Source: Clostridiaceae bacterium | Lineage (GTDB): Bacteria > Bacillota > Clostridia > DSM-8532 | Reading direction: 5' to 3' | NCBI GenBank assembly: GCA_012518025.1 | Contig: JAAYTP010000136.1 | Span: forward strand, 1 to 37,712 | DNA length: 37,712 nt | Shown: in pieces, positions 17,911 to 27,517 of the stretch | Numbering within the stretch: the first letter of the stretch is position 1 | Layout: each line of letters begins with the position of its first letter | The notes under the pieces: model-generated | The model's database searches: none | What the model saw: only the letters and a program-made list of their open reading frames with translations | What the model was told of the DNA's origin: nothing | Translations under genes and position numbers: made by a program

Positions 17911-18849
17911 ATGAAACCATCTGCTATTGTGAGGAAAACCATTCCTTTCATGTTGATCCGTCTTGCCGCCTATGTCATTTTCTTTATTGGGATGTGCATC
18001 TATGCTTTCATCGTCCTTAAGATACTTGGCGCTATTGAGCCAAAGGGATTCATGGCAATAATCTTAGTAGCTCTTTTCGGCGGTGGTGGCTGGTACATTT
18101 ACAGACTTCTTCGTGAGTACATCACATACATGATCAAAGCTGCCCATGTTGCTGTTGTTGCGGATATGGCAATTCATGGCGGTGTTCCTGAAGACTTCAG
18201 CATGTATCAGTATGGTGTGTCAAAGGTTAAAAAATTCTTTGTAGCTTCCAATGCCCTCTTTGTTTTGGATAGGCTGATGGCAGGGGCTGTAAGGCAGATT
18301 CAAAGGGCAATCGGCGGAATAGGCTCATTGTTAAGCTTCATCCCGGGTGTTAAAGGTATCGTTAATATACTTAATAAATTCGTTGACATCATACTTAATT
18401 ATGTTGACGAGTGTATAATGGCCTACATATTCCTCCATGAAGGGCAGAATGTTTGGAAGAGTGCATGCGATGGTGTTGTCCTCTATGTACAGAACTGGAA
18501 GACCGTTTTGAAAACAGGTGCTAAGATCCTCCTCTTCCTTGTCCTGTTCTATGTGGTAGCTTTCTTTGTTTTCAACGGTATCTTCCTGGGAATCATATCA
18601 GGAGCCGGAGCTGCTGGTAGAATCATCGCTTATATACTGACCATCCTGTTTATAACCGTGATCAAATGGGGTGTTATAGATCCCATCATCATGATCAATA
18701 TGATGTGTGGTTACCTGAAAGTGGCCTATGGTGCTGAGCCCAGCTATGACCTCCATGGAAAGCTTCAGGGCATGAGCAAGAAGTTCAAGGAAATGGTGGG
18801 CAAGTCAAACGAGGCTCCTTCAACCGGAACAGGAGCAAATCCTGCTTAA
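17911..18849 (+). CDS. Polytopic membrane protein of unknown function
   Basis: Long ORF with AAGGAGG SD and several hydrophobic segments; no family confidently recognised. Confidence 0.75.
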   Translation: MKPSAIVRKTIPFMLIRLAAYVIFFIGMCIYAFIVLKILGAIEPKGFMAIILVALFGGGGWYIYRLLREYITYMIKAAHVAVVADMAIHGGVPEDFSMYQYGVSKVKKFFVASNALFVLDRLMAGAVRQIQRAIGGIGSLLSFIPGVKGIVNILNKFVDIILNYVDECIMAYIFLHEGQNVWKSACDGVVLYVQNWKTVLKTGAKILLFLVLFYVVAFFVFNGIFLGIISGAGAAGRIIAYILTILFITVIKWGVIDPIIMINMMCGYLKVAYGAEPSYDLHGKLQGMSKKFKEMVGKSNEAPSTGTGANPA

Positions 18850-18874
18850 GCTTTAATACTGAGCAAATCATTCA

Positions 18875-18903
18875 GGCAGTACAATCCATGTACTGCCTTT
18901 TTA
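18875..18903 (+). terminator. Intrinsic terminator after the membrane protein gene
   Basis: GGCAGTACA-atcca-TGTACTGCC followed by TTTTTAT. Confidence 0.88.
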
Positions 18904-19091
18904 TTTGAAAGCAGGATGTTTCACCAGACCGTCATAGCGAAGAAGCGTTCTTGTAAAATAGAAGCAAGGTGCTATATGCTGGAAATTTGTGTATTGGAAG
19001 GGGCTTTCCGTCTGGGATTGCGCAGTAATCTTAAATAAACAAAAAAGTGGATTTTTTATGAATAAAGGTGTAAGATATTTTTCGAAGGAGA

Positions 19092-20162
19092 GTGATAGAT
19101 ATGGATATAAAGATTGAATTAACCAGGAATCCAAAGGAAAAACCATCCGCAGAAAACCTTGGATTTGGACAGGTTTTTTCAGACCACATGTTCTTGATGG
19201 AGTATACAGAAGGCAAGGGATGGCATGATCCGAGAATCATCCCCTATGGTCCCATAGCCTATGATCCTTCCATCATGGTGGTTCATTATGGACAGACCAT
19301 ATTTGAAGGCCTGAAGGCATACAGAACCAAGGACAACAAGGTTGTAATGTTCCGTCCTGATGAAAACATGAAGCGTCTTAATCAATCCTGTGACAGACTC
19401 TGCATCCCCAGGATCGATGAAGAACTAGCCCTTCAAGCCCTGAAAAAACTGGTTGATATTGACAGGGACTGGGTACCGGATGCACCGGGTACATCACTGT
19501 ATATAAGGCCTTTTATTTATGCCACTGATCCATACCTGGGAGTCCGCCCTTCTAGCACATATCATTTCCTGATCATAACCGGACCCGTTGGCGCCTATTA
19601 TAAGGAAGGTCTCAACCCGGTGAAGATATATGTGGAATCCAAATATGTCCGTGCTGTAACCGGGGGTATAGGCGCAGCAAAGACTGCAGGCAATTACGCT
19701 GCCAGCCTGAAGGCACAGCAGGATGCCAAGGAGCTTGGTTACACACAGGTATTGTGGCTTGATGGTGTTGAGAGAAAATACGTTGAAGAAGTCGGTACCA
19801 TGAATGTATTCTTTGTTATCGGCGATGAGGTCATCACTCCCGAATTAAATGGTAGCATTCTTCCCGGTATCACAAGAAAATCCTGCATTGAGCTGTTAAG
19901 ATCCTGGGGACTTAAGGTTTCTGAAAGAAAGATCTCCATTCAGGAAATCAGTGATGCCAATGAAAAGGGTTTATTGAAGGAAGCCTTTGGTACTGGTACT
20001 GCTGCAGTTATCTCACCCATTGGGGAACTGTTCTGGAATGATCAGCGCATGACATTGAGCGGCGGAAGAATAGGTGAAATTTCTCAAAGGCTCTATGACG
20101 AACTGACGAGCATCCAGTACTGCGAAAGACCCGATCCATTTGGATGGATATTCCCAGTATGA
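19092..20162 (+). CDS. ilvE: Branched-chain amino acid aminotransferase
   Basis: FGQVFSDHMFLMEYTEGKGWHDPRI, GQTIFEGLKAYR, GGIGAAKTAGNYAASL, VEEVGTMNVFFV, LPGITRKS, EAFGTGTAAVISPIG. Confidence 0.95.
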   Translation: MIDMDIKIELTRNPKEKPSAENLGFGQVFSDHMFLMEYTEGKGWHDPRIIPYGPIAYDPSIMVVHYGQTIFEGLKAYRTKDNKVVMFRPDENMKRLNQSCDRLCIPRIDEELALQALKKLVDIDRDWVPDAPGTSLYIRPFIYATDPYLGVRPSSTYHFLIITGPVGAYYKEGLNPVKIYVESKYVRAVTGGIGAAKTAGNYAASLKAQQDAKELGYTQVLWLDGVERKYVEEVGTMNVFFVIGDEVITPELNGSILPGITRKSCIELLRSWGLKVSERKISIQEISDANEKGLLKEAFGTGTAAVISPIGELFWNDQRMTLSGGRIGEISQRLYDELTSIQYCERPDPFGWIFPV

Positions 20163-20181
20163 TCGGAAAAAGATAGTAAAT

Positions 20182-20210
20182 TAAGGGGCGGAGTTTCTTT
20201 CCGCCCCTTA
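20182..20210 (+). terminator. Hairpin downstream of ilvE
   Basis: TAAGGGGCGGA-gtttctt-TCCGCCCCTTA; weak U-tract. Confidence 0.65.
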
Positions 20211-20291
20211 CTGTTCCAAAAATTTTCGTAATTTTATACTTGAAATGCTCACATAATCATATTATAATAGTTTTCGTCATGTTAAATATGT

Positions 20292-20365
20292 TGCGGATTG
20301 GTGTAATGGTAGCACGACTGACTCTGGATCAGTTTGTCAGGGTTCAAATCCTTGATCCGCAGCCA
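20292..20365 (+). tRNA. tRNA-Gln (anticodon CTG), CCA encoded
   Basis: Acceptor tgcggat/atccgca, anticodon arm actga-ctCTGga-tcagt, T arm caggg-ttcaaat-ccttg, discriminator g + CCA. Confidence 0.93.
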
Positions 20366-20376
20366 TATAAATTATT

Positions 20377-20404
20377 AGCCGGTTTCCAGAGAACCGGCTG
20401 TTTT
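20377..20404 (+). terminator. Terminator after tRNA-Gln
   Basis: AGCCGGTT...AACCGGCT followed by GTTTT. Confidence 0.75.
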
Positions 20405-20502
20405 AATACCTTTTTTTGATTCGTTTCTTAGTCTTCACCCTCGCAATAACAGGCAACATTCGCCCAACCTAGATTTAAGACAATTGATGTTGGAATTTAG
20501 AT

Positions 20503-21003
20503 TTAATACTGTCTGATCCTGAGCCTGTTGCCCATTCCGCTGCTATGGGCATGGCATATGGCAACAGCCAGCGCATCGGCCGCATCATCGGGCTTGGGTA
20601 TGCTGTCCAGCGATAGAAGAATCTTGACCATATACTGTACCTGTTCCTTTTTTGCTCTTCCATACCCCACCACTGATTGTTTAACCTGTAAAGGCGTATA
20701 TTCAAAGACGGGTATCCCGGCCTTTGCCGCTGTCAGCAGTACCACACCCCTGCCATGCCCCACCGCTATGGCGGTTTTTATGTTGGTATTGAAGAACAGT
20801 TCCTCAACAGACATGACATCGGGTTTGTACTGCCCCAGAAGCTCCTGAAGCTTGTCGTTAATGACATAAAGCCTTTGGGGCAAATCAGTCTTTGCATCGG
20901 TTGTAATAACGCCATAATCGATGGTTTTAAATTTATTGTTTTTGTATTCTATTACACCATATCCAGTGATAGCAAATCCCGGATCCACTCCGAAAATGAT
21001 CAT
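20503..21003 (-). CDS. ruvC: Crossover junction endodeoxyribonuclease RuvC
   Basis: [53 protein letters not shown]. Confidence 0.95.
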   Translation of the reverse strand: MIIFGVDPGFAITGYGVIEYKNNKFKTIDYGVITTDAKTDLPQRLYVINDKLQELLGQYKPDVMSVEELFFNTNIKTAIAVGHGRGVVLLTAAKAGIPVFEYTPLQVKQSVVGYGRAKKEQVQYMVKILLSLDSIPKPDDAADALAVAICHAHSSGMGNRLRIRQY

Positions 21004-21043
21004 ATTCGTATCCTTTCATTCCATTGTGTGACAAAAAAATGTT

Positions 21044-21073
21044 GTTGAATATTTATTCATTACGATGTATAAT
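21044..21073 (+). promoter_or_regulatory. ArgR-like box overlapping a predicted argG promoter
   Basis: GTTGAATATTTATTCATT (21044-21061) resembles TNTGAATWWWWATTCANW; TTGAAT-N17-TATAAT at 21045-21073. Confidence 0.65.
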
Positions 21074-21180
21074 TATTATATCTTAAGGTCTAAGGTATTG
21101 TTATCATGTTATATATGTTATAATTTGACCTTATTAATAAACCTTTTTCATTAATATTAGCACAGATTGGAGAGATTTTC

Positions 21181-22398
21181 ATGAGTAGCAGGGAAAAAGT
21201 TGTACTCGCTTATTCAGGAGGACTGGATACATCCATCATCATCCCCTGGCTTAAGGAAAACTATAATTATGAAGTGATCGCCATGGCGGCAGATGTGGGA
21301 CAGGGCGAGGAATTGGAGCCCTTACATGAGAAGGCTATTAAAACCGGTGCCTCAAAGATCTACATAGAGGATCTTACCGAGGAGTTCATAACAGATTATG
21401 TCTACCCCACCCTGAAGGCAGGAGCCGTATATGAAGGTAAATATCTTCTGGGAACATCCTTTGCACGCCCCATTATTGCTAAACGCCTTGTGGAGATTGC
21501 AAAGAAGGAAGGCGCCGTTGCAATTGCCCATGGTGCCACCGGAAAGGGTAACGATCAGGTTAGATTTGAGCTGACAATCAAGGCACTTGCACCCGAACTC
21601 AAGATTATTGCTCCCTGGAGGATCTGGGATATCCGTTCAAGGGAGGATGCCATAGACTATGCTGCTGCAAGGGATATTCCCATCCCCGTTACTAAGGAAT
21701 CCAATTATAGCCGCGACAGGAACATCTGGCATCTGAGCCATGAAGGACAGGAGCTTGAAAACCCTGCCAATGAACCCTTGTATGACAGGCTGCTACAACT
21801 TTCGGTAACCCCTGAAAAGGCTCCCGATGAACCTACCTATATCGAACTGGGCTTTGAACAGGGTATCCCTGTCAGCCTTAATGGCGAAAAACTGAGTCCG
21901 GTCAGGATGTTGGAGGAGCTCAACAGCATTGGTGGAAAGAACGGAATTGGTATCACTGATATCGTGGAAAACCGTCTCGTGGGTATGAAATCCAGGGGTG
22001 TATATGAAACACCTGGAGGAACCATTCTTTATGCAGCGCACAGGGAACTGGAGCTCATCTGTATCGACCGTGACACACTGCATTATAAGGATATTGTCGC
22101 TCAGAGGTTTGCCGAGCTTGTCTACTATGGACAGTGGTTTACGCCATTGAGGGAAGCCCTTTCCGCCTTTGTTGATGTTACTCAGAAGTATGTCACCGGT
22201 AATGTAAGGCTGAAGTTGTATAAAGGCAATATCATCCCTGCAGGCGTGGAATCCCCCTATTCTCTTTTCAGTGAAGATCTTTGCACCTTCGGTGAAGATG
22301 AAATATACAACCAAAAAGACGCAGAGGGCTTTATCAATCTGTTTGGACTTCCCATGAAGGTTCAGGCCACCATGAAAAAAGCCAATAATATAGATTAA
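21181..22398 (+). CDS. argG: Argininosuccinate synthase
   Basis: [50 protein letters not shown]. Confidence 0.97.
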   Translation: MSSREKVVLAYSGGLDTSIIIPWLKENYNYEVIAMAADVGQGEELEPLHEKAIKTGASKIYIEDLTEEFITDYVYPTLKAGAVYEGKYLLGTSFARPIIAKRLVEIAKKEGAVAIAHGATGKGNDQVRFELTIKALAPELKIIAPWRIWDIRSREDAIDYAAARDIPIPVTKESNYSRDRNIWHLSHEGQELENPANEPLYDRLLQLSVTPEKAPDEPTYIELGFEQGIPVSLNGEKLSPVRMLEELNSIGGKNGIGITDIVENRLVGMKSRGVYETPGGTILYAAHRELELICIDRDTLHYKDIVAQRFAELVYYGQWFTPLREALSAFVDVTQKYVTGNVRLKLYKGNIIPAGVESPYSLFSEDLCTFGEDEIYNQKDAEGFINLFGLPMKVQATMKKANNID

Positions 22399-22404
22399 GC
22401 CTGT

Positions 22405-22470
22405 GTTGCCGGAAGCAGCCCCTATATGGATTCTCCCCCCCCATCATATAACTGGTTGTCTTCCGGCAAC
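22405..22470 (+). repeat. Inverted repeat between argG and argH
   Basis: GTTGCCGGAAG (22405-22415) / CTTCCGGCAAC (22460-22470), 11-bp perfect arms, 44-nt loop. Confidence 0.85.
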
Positions 22471-22514
22471 GGCAAGGCGTTTTGCAGGCGAAAAAGCATT
22501 GGGAGAGAAAAGAC

Positions 22515-23897
22515 ATGAAGCTTTGGTCTGGAAGGTTTAAAAAAGAAACAGACTCATTGATGGATGATTTTAATGCATCCATCAGATTTGACAGCAGGAT
22601 GTATCGTCAGGATATTCTGGGAAGCGCAGCCCATGTAAGAATGCTTGGGGAGTGCGGGATCATATCTTCGGCTGATGCACAGCTAATAAGAAAAGCCCTG
22701 TTTGAAATCCTTGATGATATTGAGAAGGGTAAAATCGAATTTGATGTGGCGGCCGAGGATATTCATATGAATATTGAGAACATCCTGATTGACAGGATCG
22801 GCCAGGTGGGAAAAAAGCTGCATACCGGCAGAAGCCGTAATGATCAGGTGGCTCTTGATTTTCGTATGTTTCTTCGGGATGAGATCAAAGCTATTAAAGC
22901 ACTGTTGATTGACCTTGAGAGCATACTATTAAAGCTTTCTGAAAACAATCTTGACACCATCATGCCCGGCTATACCCACCTCCAAAGGGCTCAGCCCATC
23001 ACCCTGGCACACCATCTCATGGCATACTTCCAGATGTTCAGGCGTGATATTGAGCGTCTGAATGACTGCTACAGGCGGATGAATGTCATGCCCCTGGGTT
23101 CCGGTGCCCTCGCCTCAACCACTTACCCCATAAACCGTATGATGGTAGCTGAGGAGTTGGAATTTGAGCGAATTACAGAAAACAGCCTGGACGGCGTCAG
23201 TGACCGTGACTTTGCCATTGAGCTTGCCTCCTGCCTGTCCATTATCATGGTTCATCTGAGCCGTTTCAGTGAGGAGATCATCCTTTGGAGTTCTCTCGAA
23301 TTCGGCTTTATTGAACTGGATGATGCCTACAGTACCGGTTCAAGCATCATGCCCCAAAAGAAGAACCCGGATGCTGCAGAATTGGTGCGTGGTAAGAGCG
23401 GGCGCGTCTTTGGAAGCCTCATGTCCCTCCTCACCGTTATGAAGGGTCTTCCCCTGGCCTACAACAAGGACATGCAGGAGGATAAGGAGGCCATGTTCGA
23501 TGCGGTGGATACTGTGAAGGGCTGTCTCATGGTTTTTAACAGGATGCTTGATACCATGAAAATAAACAAGTCCTGTATGCTAAACGCCGCCAAAGGAGGC
23601 TTTACAAATGCTACGGACCTGGCAGATTATCTAGTTAAGAAGGGTGTTCCCTTCCGTGACAGTCATGAGATTGTGGGCAAGATGGTAGCCTATTGCATCG
23701 AAAAAAAAATAGCTTTGGAGGATCTGACTTTAGAAGAGATGCAAAATTTCTCCGGTCACATCTCAAATGATGTATATGATGAGATCAGTCTTGATGCCTG
23801 CGTCAATGGAAGAAGGGTTCCAGGCGGGCCTGCCGCGGAAAGTATACTGGTTTCCATTAAGAGCGGAAAAGCCTTTCTTGATGAGCAGAAAAAGTGA
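22515..23897 (+). CDS. argH: Argininosuccinate lyase
   Basis: [51 protein letters not shown] 22515. Confidence 0.97.
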   Translation: MKLWSGRFKKETDSLMDDFNASIRFDSRMYRQDILGSAAHVRMLGECGIISSADAQLIRKALFEILDDIEKGKIEFDVAAEDIHMNIENILIDRIGQVGKKLHTGRSRNDQVALDFRMFLRDEIKAIKALLIDLESILLKLSENNLDTIMPGYTHLQRAQPITLAHHLMAYFQMFRRDIERLNDCYRRMNVMPLGSGALASTTYPINRMMVAEELEFERITENSLDGVSDRDFAIELASCLSIIMVHLSRFSEEIILWSSLEFGFIELDDAYSTGSSIMPQKKNPDAAELVRGKSGRVFGSLMSLLTVMKGLPLAYNKDMQEDKEAMFDAVDTVKGCLMVFNRMLDTMKINKSCMLNAAKGGFTNATDLADYLVKKGVPFRDSHEIVGKMVAYCIEKKIALEDLTLEEMQNFSGHISNDVYDEISLDACVNGRRVPGGPAAESILVSIKSGKAFLDEQKK

Positions 23898-23964
23898 TGC
23901 ACAGGTTTATATAGAGTAGCTTCTCCCTCCACGATGACATCGGTGTATACGATGCATCGTAACC

Positions 23965-24005
23965 ATATTAAAAACCCCGATTATTATAATCGGGGTTTTT
24001 AATAT
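23965..24005. terminator. Bidirectional terminator: perfect 20-bp-arm palindrome
   Basis: ATATTAAAAACCCCGATTAT-T-ATAATCGGGGTTTTTAATAT between convergent argH and a small ORF; T-tracts on both strands. Confidence 0.92.
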
Positions 24006-24319
24006 GGCCCAGCTTTTTTCTCCAGGGCTCTTCCGAAACTATACCATGAGTTTCTGAGCTTGGTTCGCATCTCTTCGTCCAGAGTACTTTCTATAACACT
24101 GTTCAGCTGTCTTCTCATGCGATGGTATTCCTTAATATCAAAATCCTCTGCCTTAAGTAGTTCATCCATTTCCTCCAGCCATGCAACCAGGTATTCGATT
24201 CCCATATATTCTTTAGAAACCTTTCTCTTAAGGTGAGCAATTACCAGTTTGATAGCCTTCTTCTTAACTTCGTTGTCTTCCATTTGTTTTTCCAGGTTTT
24301 TGGATTCCCTAAGTGACAT
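23999..24319 (-). CDS. Small hypothetical protein, predominantly charged/helical
   Basis: 106-aa ORF, stop inside the bidirectional terminator, upstream AGGAGG-like SD. Confidence 0.65.
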   Translation of the reverse strand: MSLRESKNLEKQMEDNEVKKKAIKLVIAHLKRKVSKEYMGIEYLVAWLEEMDELLKAEDFDIKEYHRMRRQLNSVIESTLDEEMRTKLRNSWYSFGRALEKKAGPY

Positions 24320-24470
24320 TTATAAAGACCTCCTTCAAAAAAGCATGATAAAAAGACTCTGGACTTGCAGAGCGCAGAGTGAATCTAGAAATACAAAAAT
24401 ACCATCCTTATATCATATTGTACATCAATTATTAAAAATAATCAATGTTTCCCAGTTGCTGCGACCCGCT

Positions 24471-25661
24471 CTAGTACTGTATGAGAGTTTTGCCGTTGAG
24501 CCTGGATTCATCCACCCTGTCTCTCCTGCTTTCAGGAACCACTATGGTATTGGGATCACCGTCGCTCACAAACATCCTATCAGGTGTCATCTTCGGAAGC
24601 CACCAAGTCAGATCCTGAATTACCGGCTCCATCCCCTGCATCCTGATCCTTGGAACATAGCCCGGATTATAATCCGGAGAAATGGTTGGTTTTGATGGGT
24701 TTGAGCCAACCGCCATGATGCTTTTGTGCTCATAGCTAATATCTTTGTATGTTCCTTCCCTCAAAAGTGCCTTGAGGTCATCAGATCCTGGAATACTGCC
24801 GTAGGGCAGAGCCAATGAATAAAACTCAAGATCGGGAATTACGGAATAGGCAGCCTCCTGATTCTTACCAAGACTCTCTATAACCTGTTCCGCAGTTTTT
24901 ACCTGTGTTTTATAGTTCACATGTCCCCAGGTGTGGGTTCCCAGCTCAAGCCCATTATCCTGCAAGAACCGGAAACGATCCTCCAGGCTGCCGGCACCCT
25001 TGAAGGTATTGTCGCCAATATCCATATTGACATAGAAGATACCCTTCAGCCCGAAATCAGGATGCTTTTCGTTAAAGGCCATCATGATGCCTACCGCGGA
25101 TTTGGGGTTAACCTTTAGGATGCCATCCTCTTCAATCAGGTTAAACTGTCCTGGTGTGCCATCGTCAAAGGTAAACACCATGGGCATTGTGCCCGCAGGC
25201 ACGTCTATATTGCATTCGATGAAGTCACGCATGCTGATCAACCTAAAGCCCTGGTTATACAAGGTCTCCAGTATAGCCTCAAATTCACTGAAGGTAGTGG
25301 TGTATTCCTTGTCAGATCCATCATATTCTTCCACAAACCGATGAAACATGATAATGGGGATTTCCCCCGATTCATTGGGCAGGAAGTCTTCATAATCGGT
25401 TCTGATCAAGTGCCCAGGCCTTTCATCCTGCGGCTCGGGTGTAACCTCGGGAGTTGTCTCAGGTGTTTCTATGGGAGTTTCTATTGGCGTTTCCATAGGT
25501 TCCTGAGATGGCGTTGGGATAACCGTTGGCGATGCCTCAGGAGTGGGTGTGTTTTGGGACATATCGGGTTCCGGCTGGGTTCTGAATACAAGATACAGGA
25601 TGCCGGAAATCAGCAATAATATAACCAATACTGCCAAAGTTGCCTTAAATCTTTTATCCAT
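24471..25661 (-). CDS. Membrane-anchored polysaccharide deacetylase (NodB-like)
   Basis: N-terminal TM, Pro/Thr-rich linker (TPIETPIETPETTPEVTPEP), IIMFHRF, VFTFDDGT, LGTHTWGH. Confidence 0.9.
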   Translation of the reverse strand: MDKRFKATLAVLVILLLISGILYLVFRTQPEPDMSQNTPTPEASPTVIPTPSQEPMETPIETPIETPETTPEVTPEPQDERPGHLIRTDYEDFLPNESGEIPIIMFHRFVEEYDGSDKEYTTTFSEFEAILETLYNQGFRLISMRDFIECNIDVPAGTMPMVFTFDDGTPGQFNLIEEDGILKVNPKSAVGIMMAFNEKHPDFGLKGIFYVNMDIGDNTFKGAGSLEDRFRFLQDNGLELGTHTWGHVNYKTQVKTAEQVIESLGKNQEAAYSVIPDLEFYSLALPYGSIPGSDDLKALLREGTYKDISYEHKSIMAVGSNPSKPTISPDYNPGYVPRIRMQGMEPVIQDLTWWLPKMTPDRMFVSDGDPNTIVVPESRRDRVDESRLNGKTLIQY

Positions 25662-25754
25662 TTCAGCGTTCCTTTCGATAACGAAGTGAGAAGTATGTTC
25701 CCCGCAATCTTTTAAGGGATGTACCGATCTACCTGGGCTTGTAGGCAGAATATA

Positions 25755-26288
25755 TCAATACTCAACCCCTTGTCTTGCCTTGATTCCCTTTTGAAAAGGA
25801 TGTCTGACAGGTTCCATCCGGGTAATATAATCGGCCTGGTTCATAAGGGTTTCAGATGCTGTTCTCCCGGTCAGAACCCATTCGGATGGGTTTTGGTAAA
25901 TCAAACTGCATATATGGCTCTCCGGGATGAGTCCTGAATGAATTACATCCAATACCTCATCCATCACAATCATGTCGAAGGGCTGGTTCTCAACCATCTC
26001 CATGATTTTATTCAAACCCTGCTCAAGATCGGCTCTGGTTTCCTCCATTTGTTGCGGAGTCTGATTCCATAAAAAGCCTTTATGCCTCATGGTGGGACGA
26101 AACAGTGTGATTCTGTCCTTCAATTCCTTCATGATCATCAGTTCTCCGGTATCAGCAGATTTCAGGAATTGGCAAAACAAAACCGACCAGTTCCGTCCTG
26201 CGGCTCTTATTGCCATGCCTACGGCAGACGTGGTCTTCCCTTTTCCCTCACCTATATAAAGATGTAAGAAACTCTGTCTGCTTCCCAT
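25755..26288 (-). CDS. Cob(I)yrinic acid a,c-diamide adenosyltransferase (CobA/CobO/BtuR family)
   Basis: LYIGEGKGKTTSAVGMAIRAAGR, QFLKS, DMIVMDEVLD, EWVLTGR. Confidence 0.9.
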   Translation of the reverse strand: MGSRQSFLHLYIGEGKGKTTSAVGMAIRAAGRNWSVLFCQFLKSADTGELMIMKELKDRITLFRPTMRHKGFLWNQTPQQMEETRADLEQGLNKIMEMVENQPFDMIVMDEVLDVIHSGLIPESHICSLIYQNPSEWVLTGRTASETLMNQADYITRMEPVRHPFQKGIKARQGVEY

Positions 26289-26441
26289 ATCTTACCCGGC
26301 TCTTACTGCCCAAATGCACACAGCAAGCGCTTTTTTAATATAAAAACGACAAGAGACAATCATCCCCTGTCATCCTTATTATAACTTATCCCATGTTCAA
26401 ATTCAATTACATTATATGGCTGAGGGCTGCCATACGACGGG

Positions 26442-26945
26442 TTAACTGCTCTTTCCCAATTTGTATCCTGTACTGCCCTTTTTGAACCTATGAGGAAGCA
26501 TACCTGAACCGCCCTTGTATTTGCTTGTGGGCTTTTTAGTCCTGCCAGCCAGAATTCCTCCGATCGCCGCCGTAATCAGTACAATTGCTGCAAAGAGCGC
26601 TGTATTGCTGCTTATCATAATCTTTCCCTGGACAAGGCATCCGATGAAATAGGCCATGATCGCATATATCACAGCCAGTATCAATGCCGATATAATACGC
26701 CTGTCCTGATTCCTCCTGGCAGCCTTGTAGCTTCCGGCCAGAACCCCCAGCACCGTGGCTGCGATAGCCGAAGGAAGCGTGTATTTCTCAGGAAAATCGG
26801 TAAAACAAAGAAGAAGAGCTGCAAATACGAGGATCACAAAGGTGAGAATGAATGAGACTGAAACGCATTTAAGCAAGCTTCTCAAATAGTCCCCTGTGCT
26901 GCTGGTTGAAGTGTATGACCCGTCTTTCACAAACAATTCCCCCAT
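26442..26945 (-). CDS. TIGR04086/YrzE-like integral membrane protein
   Basis: About four TM segments; LGVLAGSYKAARRN...GGILAGR typical of this family; start within the 26945-26954 ORF extension uncertain. Confidence 0.65.
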   Translation of the reverse strand: MGELFVKDGSYTSTSSTGDYLRSLLKCVSVSFILTFVILVFAALLLCFTDFPEKYTLPSAIAATVLGVLAGSYKAARRNQDRRIISALILAVIYAIMAYFIGCLVQGKIMISSNTALFAAIVLITAAIGGILAGRTKKPTSKYKGGSGMLPHRFKKGSTGYKLGKSS

Positions 26946-27015
26946 TATGTCCAATCCACAGTCTTATCCTATTCAACAGTACTGAAACATAGAACAAAAA
27001 GCGTAGTGGTTGTTC

Positions 27016-27142
27016 AGGATTTTAAGTGCGGCGTTCGGGATGCCACCTGCCCACTAATAAATAATCAGACATGGCTGGTTTGATTGATAAGGCAGGTCCA
27101 AAAGGCACCTTCTATGGCTTGTTCAAAATCCTATGACCTGTC
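27016..27142. other. Candidate structured intergenic element with nested and competing inverted repeats
   Basis: AGGATTTT(27016)/AAAATCCT(27125); ACCTGCC(27045)/GGCAGGT(27091); alternative GGCAGGTC(27091)/GACCTGTC(27135). Confidence 0.45.
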
Positions 27143-27208
27143 TTGTAACCCATTTGTATGGATTGGAATAGAATGTATTGAGTTCAAAAAGGCATGGGAG
27201 GTTATTAT

Positions 27209-27319
27209 ATGGGATTCTTTAAAGGTTTGGGTGACAATTGCGAAGTTCTTATGTTCATCATCCTTTTCCTGCTGCTTTTCTGGGATAGGGGCGGCTGCTC
27301 TAACATATCACCCTGTTGA
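27209..27319 (+). CDS. 36-aa hydrophobic microprotein A (MGFFKGLGDNCEVLMFIILFLLLFWDRGGCSNISPC)
   Basis: GGGAGG SD 7 nt upstream of ATG 27209, stop TGA 27317-27319; shares the C-x-V-L..ILFLxLFWDRG motif with the downstream ORF; not in the supplied track. Confidence 0.8.
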   Translation: MGFFKGLGDNCEVLMFIILFLLLFWDRGGCSNISPC

Positions 27320-27360
27320 CAAGGTTGGTGAATTGACTTTTCCCGGAAGGAGGTGCCGTT

Positions 27361-27483
27361 ATGGATAATGTCTTGGGAGCAAGAACCGGTTTTGGAAGCG
27401 ATTGCACTGTACTGTTCTTTATTCTTATATTCCTTTGTCTTTTCTGGGACAGGGGTCTCTTTAGCGGCGGATGCTGCAATTAA
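27361..27483 (+). CDS. 40-aa hydrophobic microprotein B (MDNVLGARTGFGSDCTVLFFILIFLCLFWDRGLFSGGCCN)
   Basis: AAGGAGG SD before ATG 27361, stop TAA 27481-27483, immediately followed by a strong terminator; paralogous to microprotein A. Confidence 0.82.
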   Translation: MDNVLGARTGFGSDCTVLFFILIFLCLFWDRGLFSGGCCN

Positions 27484-27490
27484 AATGCTA

Positions 27491-27517
27491 AAAGCGGGAT
27501 GTAATCCCGCTTTTTTT
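27491..27517 (+). terminator. Intrinsic terminator after the tandem microprotein genes
   Basis: AAAGCGGGAT-gta-ATCCCGCTTT followed by T-run. Confidence 0.93.

Noticed and set aside
18905-19091. T-box or other riboswitch upstream of ilvE
   Set aside because: No T-box sequence (AGGGTGGNACCGCG) or specifier stem found; no leader terminator apparent.
27001-27140. Minus strand GGTGGCATCCCGAAC resembling the 5S rRNA CATCCCGAAC box, and ACCTGCC resembling a cobalamin riboswitch piece
   Set aside because: Only a short match; the rest of the 5S or B12-box consensus is absent on either strand.
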